DNA of 64,000 nucleotides from the NCBI GenBank assembly GCA_964420285.1, contig CAYQTE010000001.1, positions 62,001-126,000 on the forward strand, given 5' to 3'. Under the pieces are notes generated by a model that did not search any database, was not told the DNA's origin, and worked only from the letters and a program-made list of their open reading frames with translations. Shown here piece by piece: positions 17,784 through 26,310 of the stretch. Every line of letters begins with the position of its first letter. Position 1 is the first letter of the stretch. Source of the DNA: CAYQTE01 sp964420285 (GTDB lineage Bacteria; Planctomycetota; Phycisphaerae; Tepidisphaerales; Tepidisphaeraceae). Made by a program: the position numbers and the translations under genes.

Positions 17784-18003
17784 GGATGGGATTTGTTCTT
17801 CAGGCCGACATGCCCCTAACGATGCGCGATCCTCTGCCATCCGCGACCGCGCGCGAACACGGTACGCAACCGTACGCATCGACGTCAAGCCATCAGCTTT
17901 GATGTCACTTTTTGCGACGCCATCGGCACAAATGTCATCACGGGAGACTACCCTGTTGGTGGGATATCGCAAATACCCGCAAGACCAATTCGAGCCCGTC
18001 GGC
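17784..18003 (-). repeat. Duplicated promoter segment, copy A, with luxR 3' remnant
   Basis: About 220 bp are 85-90% identical by eye to 18568-18783. Both copies contain a conserved promoter on the minus strand (here TTGACG at 17883-17888, 18 nt, TACCGT at 17859-17864) and the same GC-rich 5' leader. The upstream end (17938-18003) still encodes the last 22 residues of the LuxR-type regulator (ADGLELVLRVFAISHQQGS), followed by a stop. The similarity stops abruptly above that. The segment drives the lipoprotein gene that starts at 17723. Confidence 0.85.
17938..18003 (-). pseudogene. 3' remnant of a LuxR-type regulator gene
   Basis: Twenty-one codons plus a stop match the C-terminus of the intact regulator at 18718-18990 (LELVLRVFAISHQQGS is shared). 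The rest of that gene is absent here. It shows that the duplication which produced copy A included the end of the regulator gene. Confidence 0.8.
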
Positions 18004-18057
18004 CACCAAACCGCCAGCCCATATTGCCAGATGGCTTGCAGGACGACTTTTGTTTCC

Positions 18058-18552
18058 TTAATTGAGCATCAACACCATGTGTAAGATGCCGGGCGTCACC
18101 TTTACCGTGCAGTGCCCACGGGCCAGTTCGTTCACCGGGCCGGTCAGGATGTAGTATCCGCCCGGAATGTTCTTGAAATTGAAGTTGCCGTTCTTCGCCT
18201 CGGACGTGGTGGTGGCAACAAGCCTTTGGGGAACAAGTTGTGTCTCATCGGCAGTCTTGGGATCGATGCCAGCCGGTAAAACCGCTGTCCAGAGGTTCAC
18301 TTCAACCTCCTTCGAGGCGCGCTTGTCCACTATGACCGACCCCCTGATATCACCTGTGGTGTTGGGGTCCACGCTGGAAAGGCCGGGCTTTGTAGTCGAG
18401 CCGTTTCCGTGCAACAAGGCATCAAAGAACGAAGACCCGCCGCTGGGGCTCGTTGTCGGTTGTGTCGAGGACGAAGAGTCCTGGTCGGCACAGCCGATCA
18501 ACGCGAGAGTGGCGAGGCTGGCCAATAATAGAAATAAACAATTCCTTGGCAT
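18058..18552 (-). CDS. Secreted lipoprotein with transthyretin-like domain, hypothetical
   Basis: This 164-residue protein has a signal peptide and lipobox (LALIGCADQ, Cys near residue 21), and a strong AAAGGAG site precedes its ATG. A Ser/Thr/Pro-rich spacer follows the Cys (about 25-62). The C-terminal part (GDIRGSVIVDKRASKEVEVNLW ... NGNFNFKNIPGGYYILTG) reads like a carboxypeptidase-regulatory or transthyretin-like beta-sandwich. It is unrelated in sequence to the lipoprotein at 17247-17723 although both follow the same duplicated upstream segment. Confidence 0.75.
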   Translation of the reverse strand: MPRNCLFLLLASLATLALIGCADQDSSSSTQPTTSPSGGSSFFDALLHGNGSTTKPGLSSVDPNTTGDIRGSVIVDKRASKEVEVNLWTAVLPAGIDPKTADETQLVPQRLVATTTSEAKNGNFNFKNIPGGYYILTGPVNELARGHCTVKVTPGILHMVLMLN

Positions 18553-18567
18553 TGAAATGCTCCTTTC

Positions 18568-18783
18568 GGATGGGATTTTTCTTCAGGCCGAAATGCCCCT
18601 GACGGTGCGTAGTCCTCTGCCATCCGCGACCGCGCGCGAACACGATATGCAACCGCACGCATCGGCGTCAAGCCATCAGTTGTGATGTCATTTCTCGCGA
18701 CGGCATCGGCAGAAATGTCATCCCGGAGGACTACCCTGTTGATGGGATATCGCAAAGACCCGCAAGACCAATTCGAGCCGGTC
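18568..18783 (-). repeat. Duplicated promoter segment, copy B
   Basis: This is the partner of 17784-18003. It covers the 3' end of the intact LuxR-type gene and the intergenic region before the second lipoprotein. A minus-strand promoter is visible: TTGACG (18666-18671), 18 nt, TATCGT (18642-18647). Just upstream, TGTCATTTCT and AGAAATGTCA form a near-perfect inverted repeat separated by 15 nt (about 18684-18718), a candidate operator. Confidence 0.85.
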
Positions 18784-18990
18784 CGCCACGTTCATGCGAG
18801 CGAAAATGCGGTGCAGATAGGTGCGGACCGTGGGCACTTTCACGCCCAGCGCTTTGGCGATCTGTTTATCGCAGTTGTTGCGCAGAATTAACTCGACGAT
18901 GCGGATTTGCTGCGGGGGCAGATCAAGTGATTTCATCACCTGCTGCCATTTGTCGGCCGGAAGCGGAAGATCAATGCCCGGTTCTGCCAT
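18718..18990 (-). CDS. Small LuxR-type HTH regulator without receiver domain
   Basis: This 90-residue protein starts MAEPGIDLPLPADKWQQVM, with GGGG upstream; the extension to 19023 enters the structured leader. The C-terminal half is a LuxR/NarL-type helix-turn-helix (QQIRIVELILRNNCDKQIAK, then VPTVRTYLHRIFARMN and DRLELVLRVFA). No phospho-receiver or ligand domain is present. The gene lies behind the structured RNA at 19005-19155 and 165 bp upstream of a lipoprotein gene on the same strand. Part of its 3' end is duplicated upstream of the other lipoprotein gene. It may control both lipoproteins (inference). Confidence 0.85.
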   Translation of the reverse strand: MAEPGIDLPLPADKWQQVMKSLDLPPQQIRIVELILRNNCDKQIAKALGVKVPTVRTYLHRIFARMNVADRLELVLRVFAISHQQGSPPG

Positions 18991-19004
18991 GACGGTACCC
19001 CAAT

Positions 19005-19144
19005 AAAAAGAGCGTCGAACCAAGGACGCTCACGGAACCCCCGCCAAGGGGCATAGAGAACGTGCCCTGGCCGACGCCCCTTTCGGGGCGCGGCTCAAGG
19101 CACTGCCTCTCTATTGAGACTTGGCGGTTTCCGTGAAGCAGCGT
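19005..19144 (-). ncRNA. Long structured leader or small RNA ending in an intrinsic terminator
   Basis: Read on the minus strand, this stretch folds as one long irregular hairpin. The paired plus-strand segments, outside to inside, are: 19026-19030/19140-19144 (5 bp), 19031-19037/19129-19135 (7), 19041-19048/19120-19127 (8), 19053-19059/19108-19114 (7), 19063-19069/19096-19102 (7, one G-U), 19070-19073/19091-19094 (4) and 19076-19080/19085-19089 (5) capped by a GAAA tetraloop. Immediately after it, GAGCGTC and GACGCTC (19025-19031 and 19010-19016) form a hairpin followed by TTTTT (19005-19009), a standard terminator. The terminator arm shares bases with the outermost stem. A possible promoter with TACAAT lies near 19204-19209. 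It is either an attenuator/riboswitch for luxR or a separate RNA. Confidence 0.7.
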
Positions 19145-19344
19145 CTTGGCGCTCGCGCGTCAATTCAAATTGTCGCCGTCACCGAACACGGTGGCGGCCG
19201 TGAGATTGTAAATGGTTGCCGTACGCTTTGAAAGCGCGGGCGGGGTGCGAATTTCCGCAATTGGCGCCGATTGCGCTACGCATCCGACTGCAATTCCCTA
19301 TTCCCCCTTGGCCTTTCCGGCCGGGTGTCTTATCCTCTTATCGT

Positions 19345-20376
19345 ATGAGCCAATGGAAAATCGGATTGATCGGCGGTACGGGGTTGGGTGAGGCGCTGTT
19401 GGACGGGGCGGGGGGCGTTCGCCACGATGTGGAAACGCCGTTTGGGCGGGCTTCGGATTCTATTGTGGAAACGCAATGGGATGGGATCGACGTGCTGATA
19501 TTGAACCGGCACGGGCCGGGGCATTTGTTGCAGCCGTCGGGGGTGCCGTTCCGGGCGAATATTTTTGCCCTCAAGCAGCTTGGCTGCACGCATATCATCG
19601 CCAGTGGGGCCGTCGGCAGTCTGCGGCAGGAATTTGCCCCGCGCGATCTGGTTGTGCCGGATCAGGTGATCGACAAGACGTTCCGGCGCACCGGGACGTT
19701 TTATGAGAAAGCGGCCGTGCATGTGGAATTCGCCGAGCCGTTCTGCCCGGTATTGCGGCGGGTGCTGATCGAGGAGGGCGCGCACGAGTTTGCGGCGCCG
19801 GCCGGAGGGGCATCGGGGGCAAACTCGGCATCCGCGGCGGCGGCGGTTCATGGGGGATCGGGAGAGGCGCCGGCCCGCGGGGCTTTGGTTCACGGGCGGG
19901 GGTGTTATGTGTGCATGGAAGGCCCGGCGTTTTCCAGCCGGGCGGAAAGCCTGATGCATCGGCTGTGGGGCGGGGATTTGATCGGAATGACGGCCATGCC
20001 GGAAGCGAAACTGGCCCGCGAGGCCGAAATCCCCTATGCCCAGGTGTCGCTGGTGACCGATTACGACTGCTGGCGGAACAAACCGGCCGGTTCGGCGTCT
20101 GAAGGGAATAGCGCCGCCGCACCGCAACCTGGGGCCGATCCGGCCGTGTTGCTACAGGAGATACTGGCCAATGTCCGCGCCGCGACGGAGAATGCGACGC
20201 GGCTGATCCGCCGGACACTGCGGCGGCTGGCGGCGGACGGGTCGATTTTGGAGACGTGCCCGGCGCGGACGGCGCTGCGGCTGGCGATCTGGTCGGATAA
20301 GAGCCGGGTCGATCCGGAAGAAATCCGCCGACTTGGGCCGTTGTGGGGCCGCTATTTTGAAGGCTCGCAGGCTTGA
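19345..20376 (+). CDS. MTAP-like purine nucleoside phosphorylase with low-complexity insertion
   Basis: This 343-residue protein starts MSQWKIGLIGGTGLGEALL and belongs to the MTA/purine nucleoside phosphorylase family. It carries NRHGPGHLLQPSGVPFRANI, GAVGSLRQEFAPRDLVVPDQ, the active-site CMEGPAFSSRAES and MTAMPEAKLAREAEI...TDYDCW. The family cleaves methylthioadenosine (or inosine/guanosine) with phosphate. At 343 residues it is about 50 longer than usual, because of a Gly/Ala/Ser-rich insert (about residues 151-185) before the CMEGP motif and a longer tail. The ATG sits 8 nt after a TATCCT box that has TTGGCC 17 nt upstream, so the transcript is nearly leaderless. Confidence 0.9.
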   Translation: MSQWKIGLIGGTGLGEALLDGAGGVRHDVETPFGRASDSIVETQWDGIDVLILNRHGPGHLLQPSGVPFRANIFALKQLGCTHIIASGAVGSLRQEFAPRDLVVPDQVIDKTFRRTGTFYEKAAVHVEFAEPFCPVLRRVLIEEGAHEFAAPAGGASGANSASAAAAVHGGSGEAPARGALVHGRGCYVCMEGPAFSSRAESLMHRLWGGDLIGMTAMPEAKLAREAEIPYAQVSLVTDYDCWRNKPAGSASEGNSAAAPQPGADPAVLLQEILANVRAATENATRLIRRTLRRLAADGSILETCPARTALRLAIWSDKSRVDPEEIRRLGPLWGRYFEGSQA

Positions 20377-20393
20377 TCACGGGGAGTTGCACT

Positions 20394-23300
20394 ATGCCAC
20401 AAGGAAAGTTCCTTCGGTCGTGGTTGCCGCTGGGTATGGCGATCTTGTCGCTGGCGGCGAAGGCCGGCGCCGCGATACCGCTCATGGCGCAGGCGGTCGA
20501 TCCCGCGACCGATGAGAAGGAAGCGGCCGGGGTGTATGTGCGGGATTCCGGCGCTGCGCGGGACGAACTGACGCTGGGCCAGAAGATGGAACGGCTGGGT
20601 GAATGGGCGAAGGCGGCGGACATATTTCAGGAGATTCAGGAGAAATATCCCGATCGGGTGATCGCCTGCGAGGCGGAAAAGGACAACGTCATCCGCCTTT
20701 ACACCAGCGTTCAGGCGGTGGTGCAACAGGATTTGTGCAGTTGGCCCAAGGCCGGTCAGGATGTTTATCGCGCCAGGTTCGGGGCCAAGGCGCAGGGCAT
20801 TCTGGATCAGGCCGGGCGCAACGATCTGGCCAGTTTGAACCTTGTTTACGGCCGGTATTTCATCACCGAGGCCGGTCGCAAGGCGGGGATATTGCTTCAG
20901 AACACGTACATAGAGCGTGGCGAGTTTGCGGCGGCGGCGGTGGTTGGGAAACAACTGCTGGAGCATCACCCGAACATGGCGGTGGATCGGGCGGCGGTTT
21001 TGTACCGCACGGTGCAGGCGCTGCATCTGGCGGGCAACGACTCCGACGCCGACGGTAAGAAATATGTGGCGGAGTTGCAGGGGAAATTTGCGACGATCAC
21101 GGCGCGTGTGCGGGGCACGGACACGGTGCTGGCCGATTCGCTGGCGCAGGTGCTGGCGGTTGCCGCGCCGGCGCGGGCGATGGCGTCGGGGGATTCGTAT
21201 CGAACGCTGGGCGGAGACGAGTCACGGAGCCTGATCCCCACCGGCGCCGCCCAGCCGGGGGCAAAGCTGTACAGCATCAGTTATGCGGCCACCAGCGTTG
21301 CCGCGGGCGTCAATCCGCAGATGCTCAACCAGGTGCAGCAGATGCGTCAGCGCCAATTGGAGCAGGGTTCGATGCTGGGCGTCATACCGGCGATCGATCA
21401 GGGTCAGCTTTTCTTCCAGGACAATGTGCGGCTGTATGCGGTCGATCTGGACAGCGGATATCCGCTGCCGGGTTGGGCCTCGACATATCCCGGCAGCGAC
21501 AAATTCGCCGGCACGTATTCGATCGGCGGCAACGGCAGTTCCATGCCCCCCAACCAGCAGATGACGGTGACGGTGACCGATGCCAGCGTGTTGGCGGTCA
21601 TGGGCGAGCCGGATTCCAACGCCGCGGCCCTCGGGCAGGCCCAGCCGGGCAGCCGCCTGGTTTGTCTGGATCGCCGCACCGGCAAGTTGCGGTGGGCGAT
21701 AGCGCCGGCCGGCCTGCCGGGAAACACGAGCCAGCCGCTGCAATCGCTCCAGTTCGGGGGCGCGCCGCTGGTGGTGTCGGACAACGTGTATATCGTCGGC
21801 GGGGGCGGGAAGGGCGCGCAGTTCAAGGACTGCTACGTGCTGTGCTTTGACCTGTCCAGCGGCGCATTCAAATGGGCCACGTACATCGCCAGTTCCGACG
21901 CGGTCACCAGCGCCTACGGCGCGATGCCGCAATCCACCAACATGGCCAGCCTGGCCTACAGCGACGGCCGCATCTTCGTCTCCACCAACGCCGGCGCCGC
22001 CGCGGCCGTTGATGCCTTCGACGGCTCGATCGCCTGGCTGCGCATCTACCGCGACGCGATGGACACGCCGGCGATGAGCAACAACCCGATGGTCATCATG
22101 GGCGGCGGGATCATGATTCGAGGCGGCGTGATTATGAACGGCATGGTGGTGCAGACGGGCGATTTGCCCAAGCCGTTCTACACCAACCCCGCCGTCGTGC
22201 GCGACGGTTGCCTGTTTATCTGTCCGATGGACAGCCGTTGCATCTTTGTCTACAGCGTGGACGACGGGCGCGAACTCGCCCGCATCGACCGCAAGACACT
22301 GCACAGCGCCATCGGGGGCACCGCCGCCGTCGGGGGCAGCCCGGGGGCTGGCAGTTATAGCGTCGGGGGGAACTCGGTGGAACTGGCCGTCGATCCGGCC
22401 GTGCTGATCGGCGTAAGCGGCGACACGCTGTACCTGGGCTTCAACGGCATTGTGGCCGCGGTTGATTGGCGGCTGCTGCAGGCGGGGAAGAAAAAGGGCG
22501 ATTGGCTGACATGGGCGGAAAGCGTCAACGGCGGATTACACGGCCGGCCAATGGTCACAGATTCGTTCATGTATGTTCCACAGCCGACGTTCCTTGGCTC
22601 GTACAAGGTGCGCAACGGGTACATGATGCCGCAGTATCCGCAGGACGGCTCGTGGACGGCCACGCGCGGGCCGGGAAACGTGCTGGTCAGCGGCAATCAC
22701 GTCGTCATCGCCAGCGAGACCTCCGTGGATGTCTACACCGATCTGGAAGCGGTGGAGCGGACGCTGAATCAATCGCTGGCGGCGGCGCCGGCCGACCCCG
22801 AGCCACGACTGCAATACGCCGAGACTCTTTTTGCGGCCGGACATACCGATCAGGCCACGCAAAAACTGGACGAGGCGATCGGGCTGATGGGGGGCACGGT
22901 GGGGCTTCGCAGCGGACCATCGCGCGAGCGGCTGTTCAACGACGCCATGATCTTTGCCCAGCGCAGCATCGAGAAATCGAAGGATTCCACCAGCGGCAAC
23001 AGTCTTACCGAGTTGATTATCGCTTACTACGATCGAGCCGGTCAGGCCGCGGCATCGCCGGCGCAAATGGTCCGCTATCGCCTGCAACGCGCCGATTGGG
23101 AAAGCAGCACCGGTAATTACGCCGGCGCCATTTCCCTGTATCAGGATATTCTGGCCGATCCGGCCCTGGGCGCCGTCACCGTCGTCACGCCGCAGGATCG
23201 GGACGGCAGCGGTTCGGTCGTCAACCAGGCGGCATCGACGGTCGCCGGCGCCGGGATCAAGGATATTCTCGCCAAGGGCGGTTCCAGGGCGTCGGATGCC

Positions 23301-25340
23301 TACGCGCGCTTCGAGACCGCCGCGCAACAGCGGATGGACCAGGCGGGCAACGATCCGGCCGCGCTGCTGGCCGTCGCCCAGGTGTATCCCAATTCCAAGG
23401 TCGCGCTGAGCGCGATGTTCGCGGCGGCCGATCAATTTGAAGCCGCCGGCGATCCCGTGCAGGCCGGGCGCATCTTGCGGCGGATCGAAACGATTCCCCA
23501 TCCCGATTCGATGCAGCCGCGTTTGCTGGAATCGATGGCCCGCGACGCCTTTGCCGTTCCCAACCGCATTGATATCGGAGTGGCGAGGCTCAATCTCGCC
23601 GCCAGCAGTTTCGGCGGCGCCAAGATCACCAAGCCCATCAAACTGCCCAGCGGGGCGGTGCTGAGCGATGTCACGTTTAAGCAGGCCTACGACGCCGCCC
23701 GGAAATACAGCGGCGAACTCAGCCAGGCATCGCTGCCCGACATGAATATCCCCAGCGCCCAGGAAGTCGCCAAACTCCGCGCCGCCAACAAGGCGATTGC
23801 CCCATTTCTTCCCCCCGATCCCGCCGCCGCCATCGACGATGTGATGGCGCTGGTACAGCCGCTGGCCAGCTTCGGCCGAAATGATCGCATCGCCGTCTGG
23901 AGCGCGGAATCGAAAATGCGGGTGTTTGCCGTCGGCGCCACCGTGCCGACATTGACATTGCCGCTGAACCAGACCCCGCACAATCTGGCGTACATGGGCG
24001 AGCGGCTGTGCGCCTGGAGCGACAGCGAAGTCGCCTCGGCGCGCTGGGATAATGGCCAGTCGCCCTGGCAATTCGCACTGACAGGACTTCCCCAGCCGGC
24101 CGTGCTGGCGCCGGCGCAATCGGTGACAGTGGCCCCGGCCGTCAATCCAAACCCGCCGAATCAACCGGCGGGGCAGATGCCCGATCCCGAGGACGTGACC
24201 GACCCATTTTTGCAACAGGCCCTCCAACGGGCGATGATCATACGGGGTCTTGCCCAGGCTGCTCCGCCCCCCGTTGCCGCCGCTCCGGCCGGGATATCCG
24301 GCGGCGGAACCATCATCCACGTTCGGCCGCTCAGCGATCGGCTGATTCTTGCCACCAGCACCGGCCGGGTGTTCGCTCTGGCGATTTCGGATGGACGGCT
24401 GCTTTGGCAATCGCGCGTCGGCGAGATGCCCATCCTCCAACTTGTGGCCAGCGACGATTTTGTCGTTCTGCGATCGGCCGACGACTCCAATGCCGCGCTG
24501 GATGTGCTGGACGCCGATTCCGGCCAGAAACTCGCCGAGCAGAAATACGCCAATCAGCAGATGGACATGAACGCAAACCAGGCGATGATCTTCAACGGCG
24601 TCGCCATGGTGGCCGCCGGGGGCGCTTTCCCCATCAACATGGCCCTGGCCGGTGATGGAACGCTGGTCTGGATGATGCCCAATCAACTGTGCATTCAGGA
24701 TTTGTATCATCCCAATCTGGCCCAGCCGAAGGCGACCACGCCGCTGGACGCCTCGCGGCAGCCGATCTTCGCGAATTCAACCGGAAGCGATCAACTGATC
24801 ATCGCGGCCGGGCGGATAATGGCCGTCAGCGATGGCGGGAAGATCGTGCGCCTGTATGCATTGCAGACGGGCGAGGTGATTGGCACGACGTTGCCGACCA
24901 CGCCGCCGAATTCGATGCCCGTGGGGCCGGGGGGGCAGGTGCAACCGCAAGCCGCCGGCCACGTGGGCTTGCTGGTGGCCGGCACGTACATGTATGCGGT
25001 TGGCCCCGAGGGCGTGATCGCCTACAACCTCGATTCGCTGGGAAACCGGTGGGTGTCGAGCAGCGTGCCCAAACCCGCTATCGCCAGGACCATCATCGAC
25101 AAGAACTATTTGTTGGCCATGTGCGGAGTCGGTTCCCCCATGACGATCAATAGCTGGAGCCGCGCGATCATCACCACCAAGGCCGGCGCGACCATCGAAA
25201 GCGGCGTGGCCGGTGCGTTTGGCCAGTCCACATTGTCCGACCCGGCCGGCATCAGCGACATGCAGGCCGTCGATGGCGGGCTCTATTACATGACCGCCGA
25301 CCACAAACTCAAGCTGGTGCGCGGCGCGCATCAGCCATGA
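20394..25340 (+). CDS. Giant secreted TPR/PQQ-type beta-propeller protein
   Basis: This 1648-residue protein starts at MPQGKFLRSWLPLG behind GGGGAG, 17 bp after the phosphorylase stop. A signal peptide covers about residues 1-30. The N-terminal part has TPR-like helices (KMERLGEWAKAADIFQEIQE). A first PQQ/BamB-like propeller carries RLVCLDRRTGKLRWAI, CFDLSSGAFKWATY and AAVDAFDGSIAWLR. A central TPR-rich helical region (about 770-1080) follows, then a second propeller half with RVFALAISDGRLLWQS and YALQTGEVIG. Met/Gly-rich linkers occur between blades. It is probably an envelope scaffold or binding protein; no catalytic residues are recognised. Such long TPR-PQQ proteins are common in planctomycetes. 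Confidence 0.85.
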   Translation: MPQGKFLRSWLPLGMAILSLAAKAGAAIPLMAQAVDPATDEKEAAGVYVRDSGAARDELTLGQKMERLGEWAKAADIFQEIQEKYPDRVIACEAEKDNVIRLYTSVQAVVQQDLCSWPKAGQDVYRARFGAKAQGILDQAGRNDLASLNLVYGRYFITEAGRKAGILLQNTYIERGEFAAAAVVGKQLLEHHPNMAVDRAAVLYRTVQALHLAGNDSDADGKKYVAELQGKFATITARVRGTDTVLADSLAQVLAVAAPARAMASGDSYRTLGGDESRSLIPTGAAQPGAKLYSISYAATSVAAGVNPQMLNQVQQMRQRQLEQGSMLGVIPAIDQGQLFFQDNVRLYAVDLDSGYPLPGWASTYPGSDKFAGTYSIGGNGSSMPPNQQMTVTVTDASVLAVMGEPDSNAAALGQAQPGSRLVCLDRRTGKLRWAIAPAGLPGNTSQPLQSLQFGGAPLVVSDNVYIVGGGGKGAQFKDCYVLCFDLSSGAFKWATYIASSDAVTSAYGAMPQSTNMASLAYSDGRIFVSTNAGAAAAVDAFDGSIAWLRIYRDAMDTPAMSNNPMVIMGGGIMIRGGVIMNGMVVQTGDLPKPFYTNPAVVRDGCLFICPMDSRCIFVYSVDDGRELARIDRKTLHSAIGGTAAVGGSPGAGSYSVGGNSVELAVDPAVLIGVSGDTLYLGFNGIVAAVDWRLLQAGKKKGDWLTWAESVNGGLHGRPMVTDSFMYVPQPTFLGSYKVRNGYMMPQYPQDGSWTATRGPGNVLVSGNHVVIASETSVDVYTDLEAVERTLNQSLAAAPADPEPRLQYAETLFAAGHTDQATQKLDEAIGLMGGTVGLRSGPSRERLFNDAMIFAQRSIEKSKDSTSGNSLTELIIAYYDRAGQAAASPAQMVRYRLQRADWESSTGNYAGAISLYQDILADPALGAVTVVTPQDRDGSGSVVNQAASTVAGAGIKDILAKGGSRASDAYARFETAAQQRMDQAGNDPAALLAVAQVYPNSKVALSAMFAAADQFEAAGDPVQAGRILRRIETIPHPDSMQPRLLESMARDAFAVPNRIDIGVARLNLAASSFGGAKITKPIKLPSGAVLSDVTFKQAYDAARKYSGELSQASLPDMNIPSAQEVAKLRAANKAIAPFLPPDPAAAIDDVMALVQPLASFGRNDRIAVWSAESKMRVFAVGATVPTLTLPLNQTPHNLAYMGERLCAWSDSEVASARWDNGQSPWQFALTGLPQPAVLAPAQSVTVAPAVNPNPPNQPAGQMPDPEDVTDPFLQQALQRAMIIRGLAQAAPPPVAAAPAGISGGGTIIHVRPLSDRLILATSTGRVFALAISDGRLLWQSRVGEMPILQLVASDDFVVLRSADDSNAALDVLDADSGQKLAEQKYANQQMDMNANQAMIFNGVAMVAAGGAFPINMALAGDGTLVWMMPNQLCIQDLYHPNLAQPKATTPLDASRQPIFANSTGSDQLIIAAGRIMAVSDGGKIVRLYALQTGEVIGTTLPTTPPNSMPVGPGGQVQPQAAGHVGLLVAGTYMYAVGPEGVIAYNLDSLGNRWVSSSVPKPAIARTIIDKNYLLAMCGVGSPMTINSWSRAIITTKAGATIESGVAGAFGQSTLSDPAGISDMQAVDGGLYYMTADHKLKLVRGAHQP

Positions 25341-25394
25341 TGGGGGGCATGGCCGCCGATGACCTGGCGCCCGCTGCGCCCTACAATCTCGTTC

Positions 25395-26222
25395 ATGCCG
25401 CTTCCCATTCTCGCCGTCGCGCAGGGTCTGGACGCCGCCGATCTGGTGCGGCTGTTTCATCGCACCGGCCTGTGCTTGGGCCAGCAACTGGGCGAAGCGA
25501 GCGACCTGGACTGCGGAACCGCCATCGCCAGCGCCAGATGGCCGGCGATCGCCGATGCCAATCACATGTGGGATGCGAGCCTCGCGCCCGGCCAATCGCC
25601 CCGGCAGGCCGTCGATGAAGCCGCCGCTCATTTTGCCGCGGCCGGTAGCGAGTGCGGATTCTGGGTTATCAACCCGGCCGAGCCGCTTGAGCGCACGCAG
25701 CCGCTGGCGGAGTATCTCCAATCGCACGGCTGGCACGCGAAATCGGCGACGATATTTCATCTTCAGAAAGCGCCGCCACCACTCAAACCGAATAGCGATG
25801 GCCTGATGGTCATTCCCGCCCGCGCGTCGTTCCGTCACGCACACGATCTGGCGATGTGTTCGGCCATGCTGATTGACCCGGCCCACGCCGCCGCACTCGC
25901 CGACGCCAACATGGCCCGCCTGGACGATCCCCATTGGGACGCGATGCTCGCCCTGCAAAACGGCCAGCCCGTCGCCCACATCGGCGTCCTGTCGGTCGGC
26001 GACATGGGCCGGATCGACGGCCTGTTCGTTCACCCCGATCATCGCGGCCGGGGACTGGCCAGACTCATGCTCGCCCGCGCGATGGAGGTTTGCATCCGCA
26101 GTGTCTTTCGCCACGTCTTTGCGGAGATCGATCTCGGCAACGCTGCCGCCGTCCATCTGGCGCAAACCGGCGGATTTGAGCCGATCGGATCGATGGTGCG
26201 GTTGATGCGTGGTGGAATTTGA
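25395..26222 (+). CDS. GNAT family N-acetyltransferase
   Basis: This protein of about 275 residues starts at MPLPILAVAQGLDAADLV; an alternative in-frame ATG lies at 25359. A TACAAT box ends 7 nt before the chosen ATG. The C-terminal GNAT fold has the acetyl-CoA loop VHPDHRGRGLARLML (motif A, Q/RxxGxG/A) and the N-A-A-V-H-L-A-Q-T-G-G-F end of motif B. The N-terminal half is a second, degenerate GNAT-like repeat. The substrate is unknown. The stop codon lies at the very start of an octamer repeat that separates it from the convergent glycosyltransferase. Confidence 0.85.
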   Translation: MPLPILAVAQGLDAADLVRLFHRTGLCLGQQLGEASDLDCGTAIASARWPAIADANHMWDASLAPGQSPRQAVDEAAAHFAAAGSECGFWVINPAEPLERTQPLAEYLQSHGWHAKSATIFHLQKAPPPLKPNSDGLMVIPARASFRHAHDLAMCSAMLIDPAHAAALADANMARLDDPHWDAMLALQNGQPVAHIGVLSVGDMGRIDGLFVHPDHRGRGLARLMLARAMEVCIRSVFRHVFAEIDLGNAAAVHLAQTGGFEPIGSMVRLMRGGI

Positions 26223-26310
26223 CAAGGTGACTTGGTGACAAGGTGACAAGGTGACTTTGGCGGCCGATTGCTCGTCACATTGTCACCCTGTCACCCTGTC
26301 ATCCCAAACA
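26220..26310. repeat. Octamer-repeat inverted element, copy A
   Basis: The left arm repeats an 8-nt unit GGTGAC(AA/TT) about four times. The right arm repeats its complement (TTGTCACC, CTGTCACC, CTGTCATC). The two arms pair as one imperfect palindrome around about 24 nt of unique sequence. It fills the gap between convergent genes and even supplies the stop codon of the GNAT gene. Copy B is at 59602-59706. Confidence 0.85.

Noticed and set aside
17740..17972. N-terminal extension of the lipoprotein gene to 17972
   Set aside because: The extension reads through the duplicated promoter segment; signal peptide and lipobox begin at the internal ATG at 17723.
19010..19144. 6S RNA or another known structured RNA as an explanation of the hairpin
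   Set aside because: There is no large central bubble with a promoter-like sequence as in 6S RNA, and no motifs of cobalamin, c-di-GMP, SAM or glycine riboswitches can be recognised; it stays unassigned.
26220..26310. CRISPR array at the octamer repeats
   Set aside because: The repeat unit is 8 nt, tandem without unique spacers, and the two arms are inverted rather than direct; no cas genes are present.
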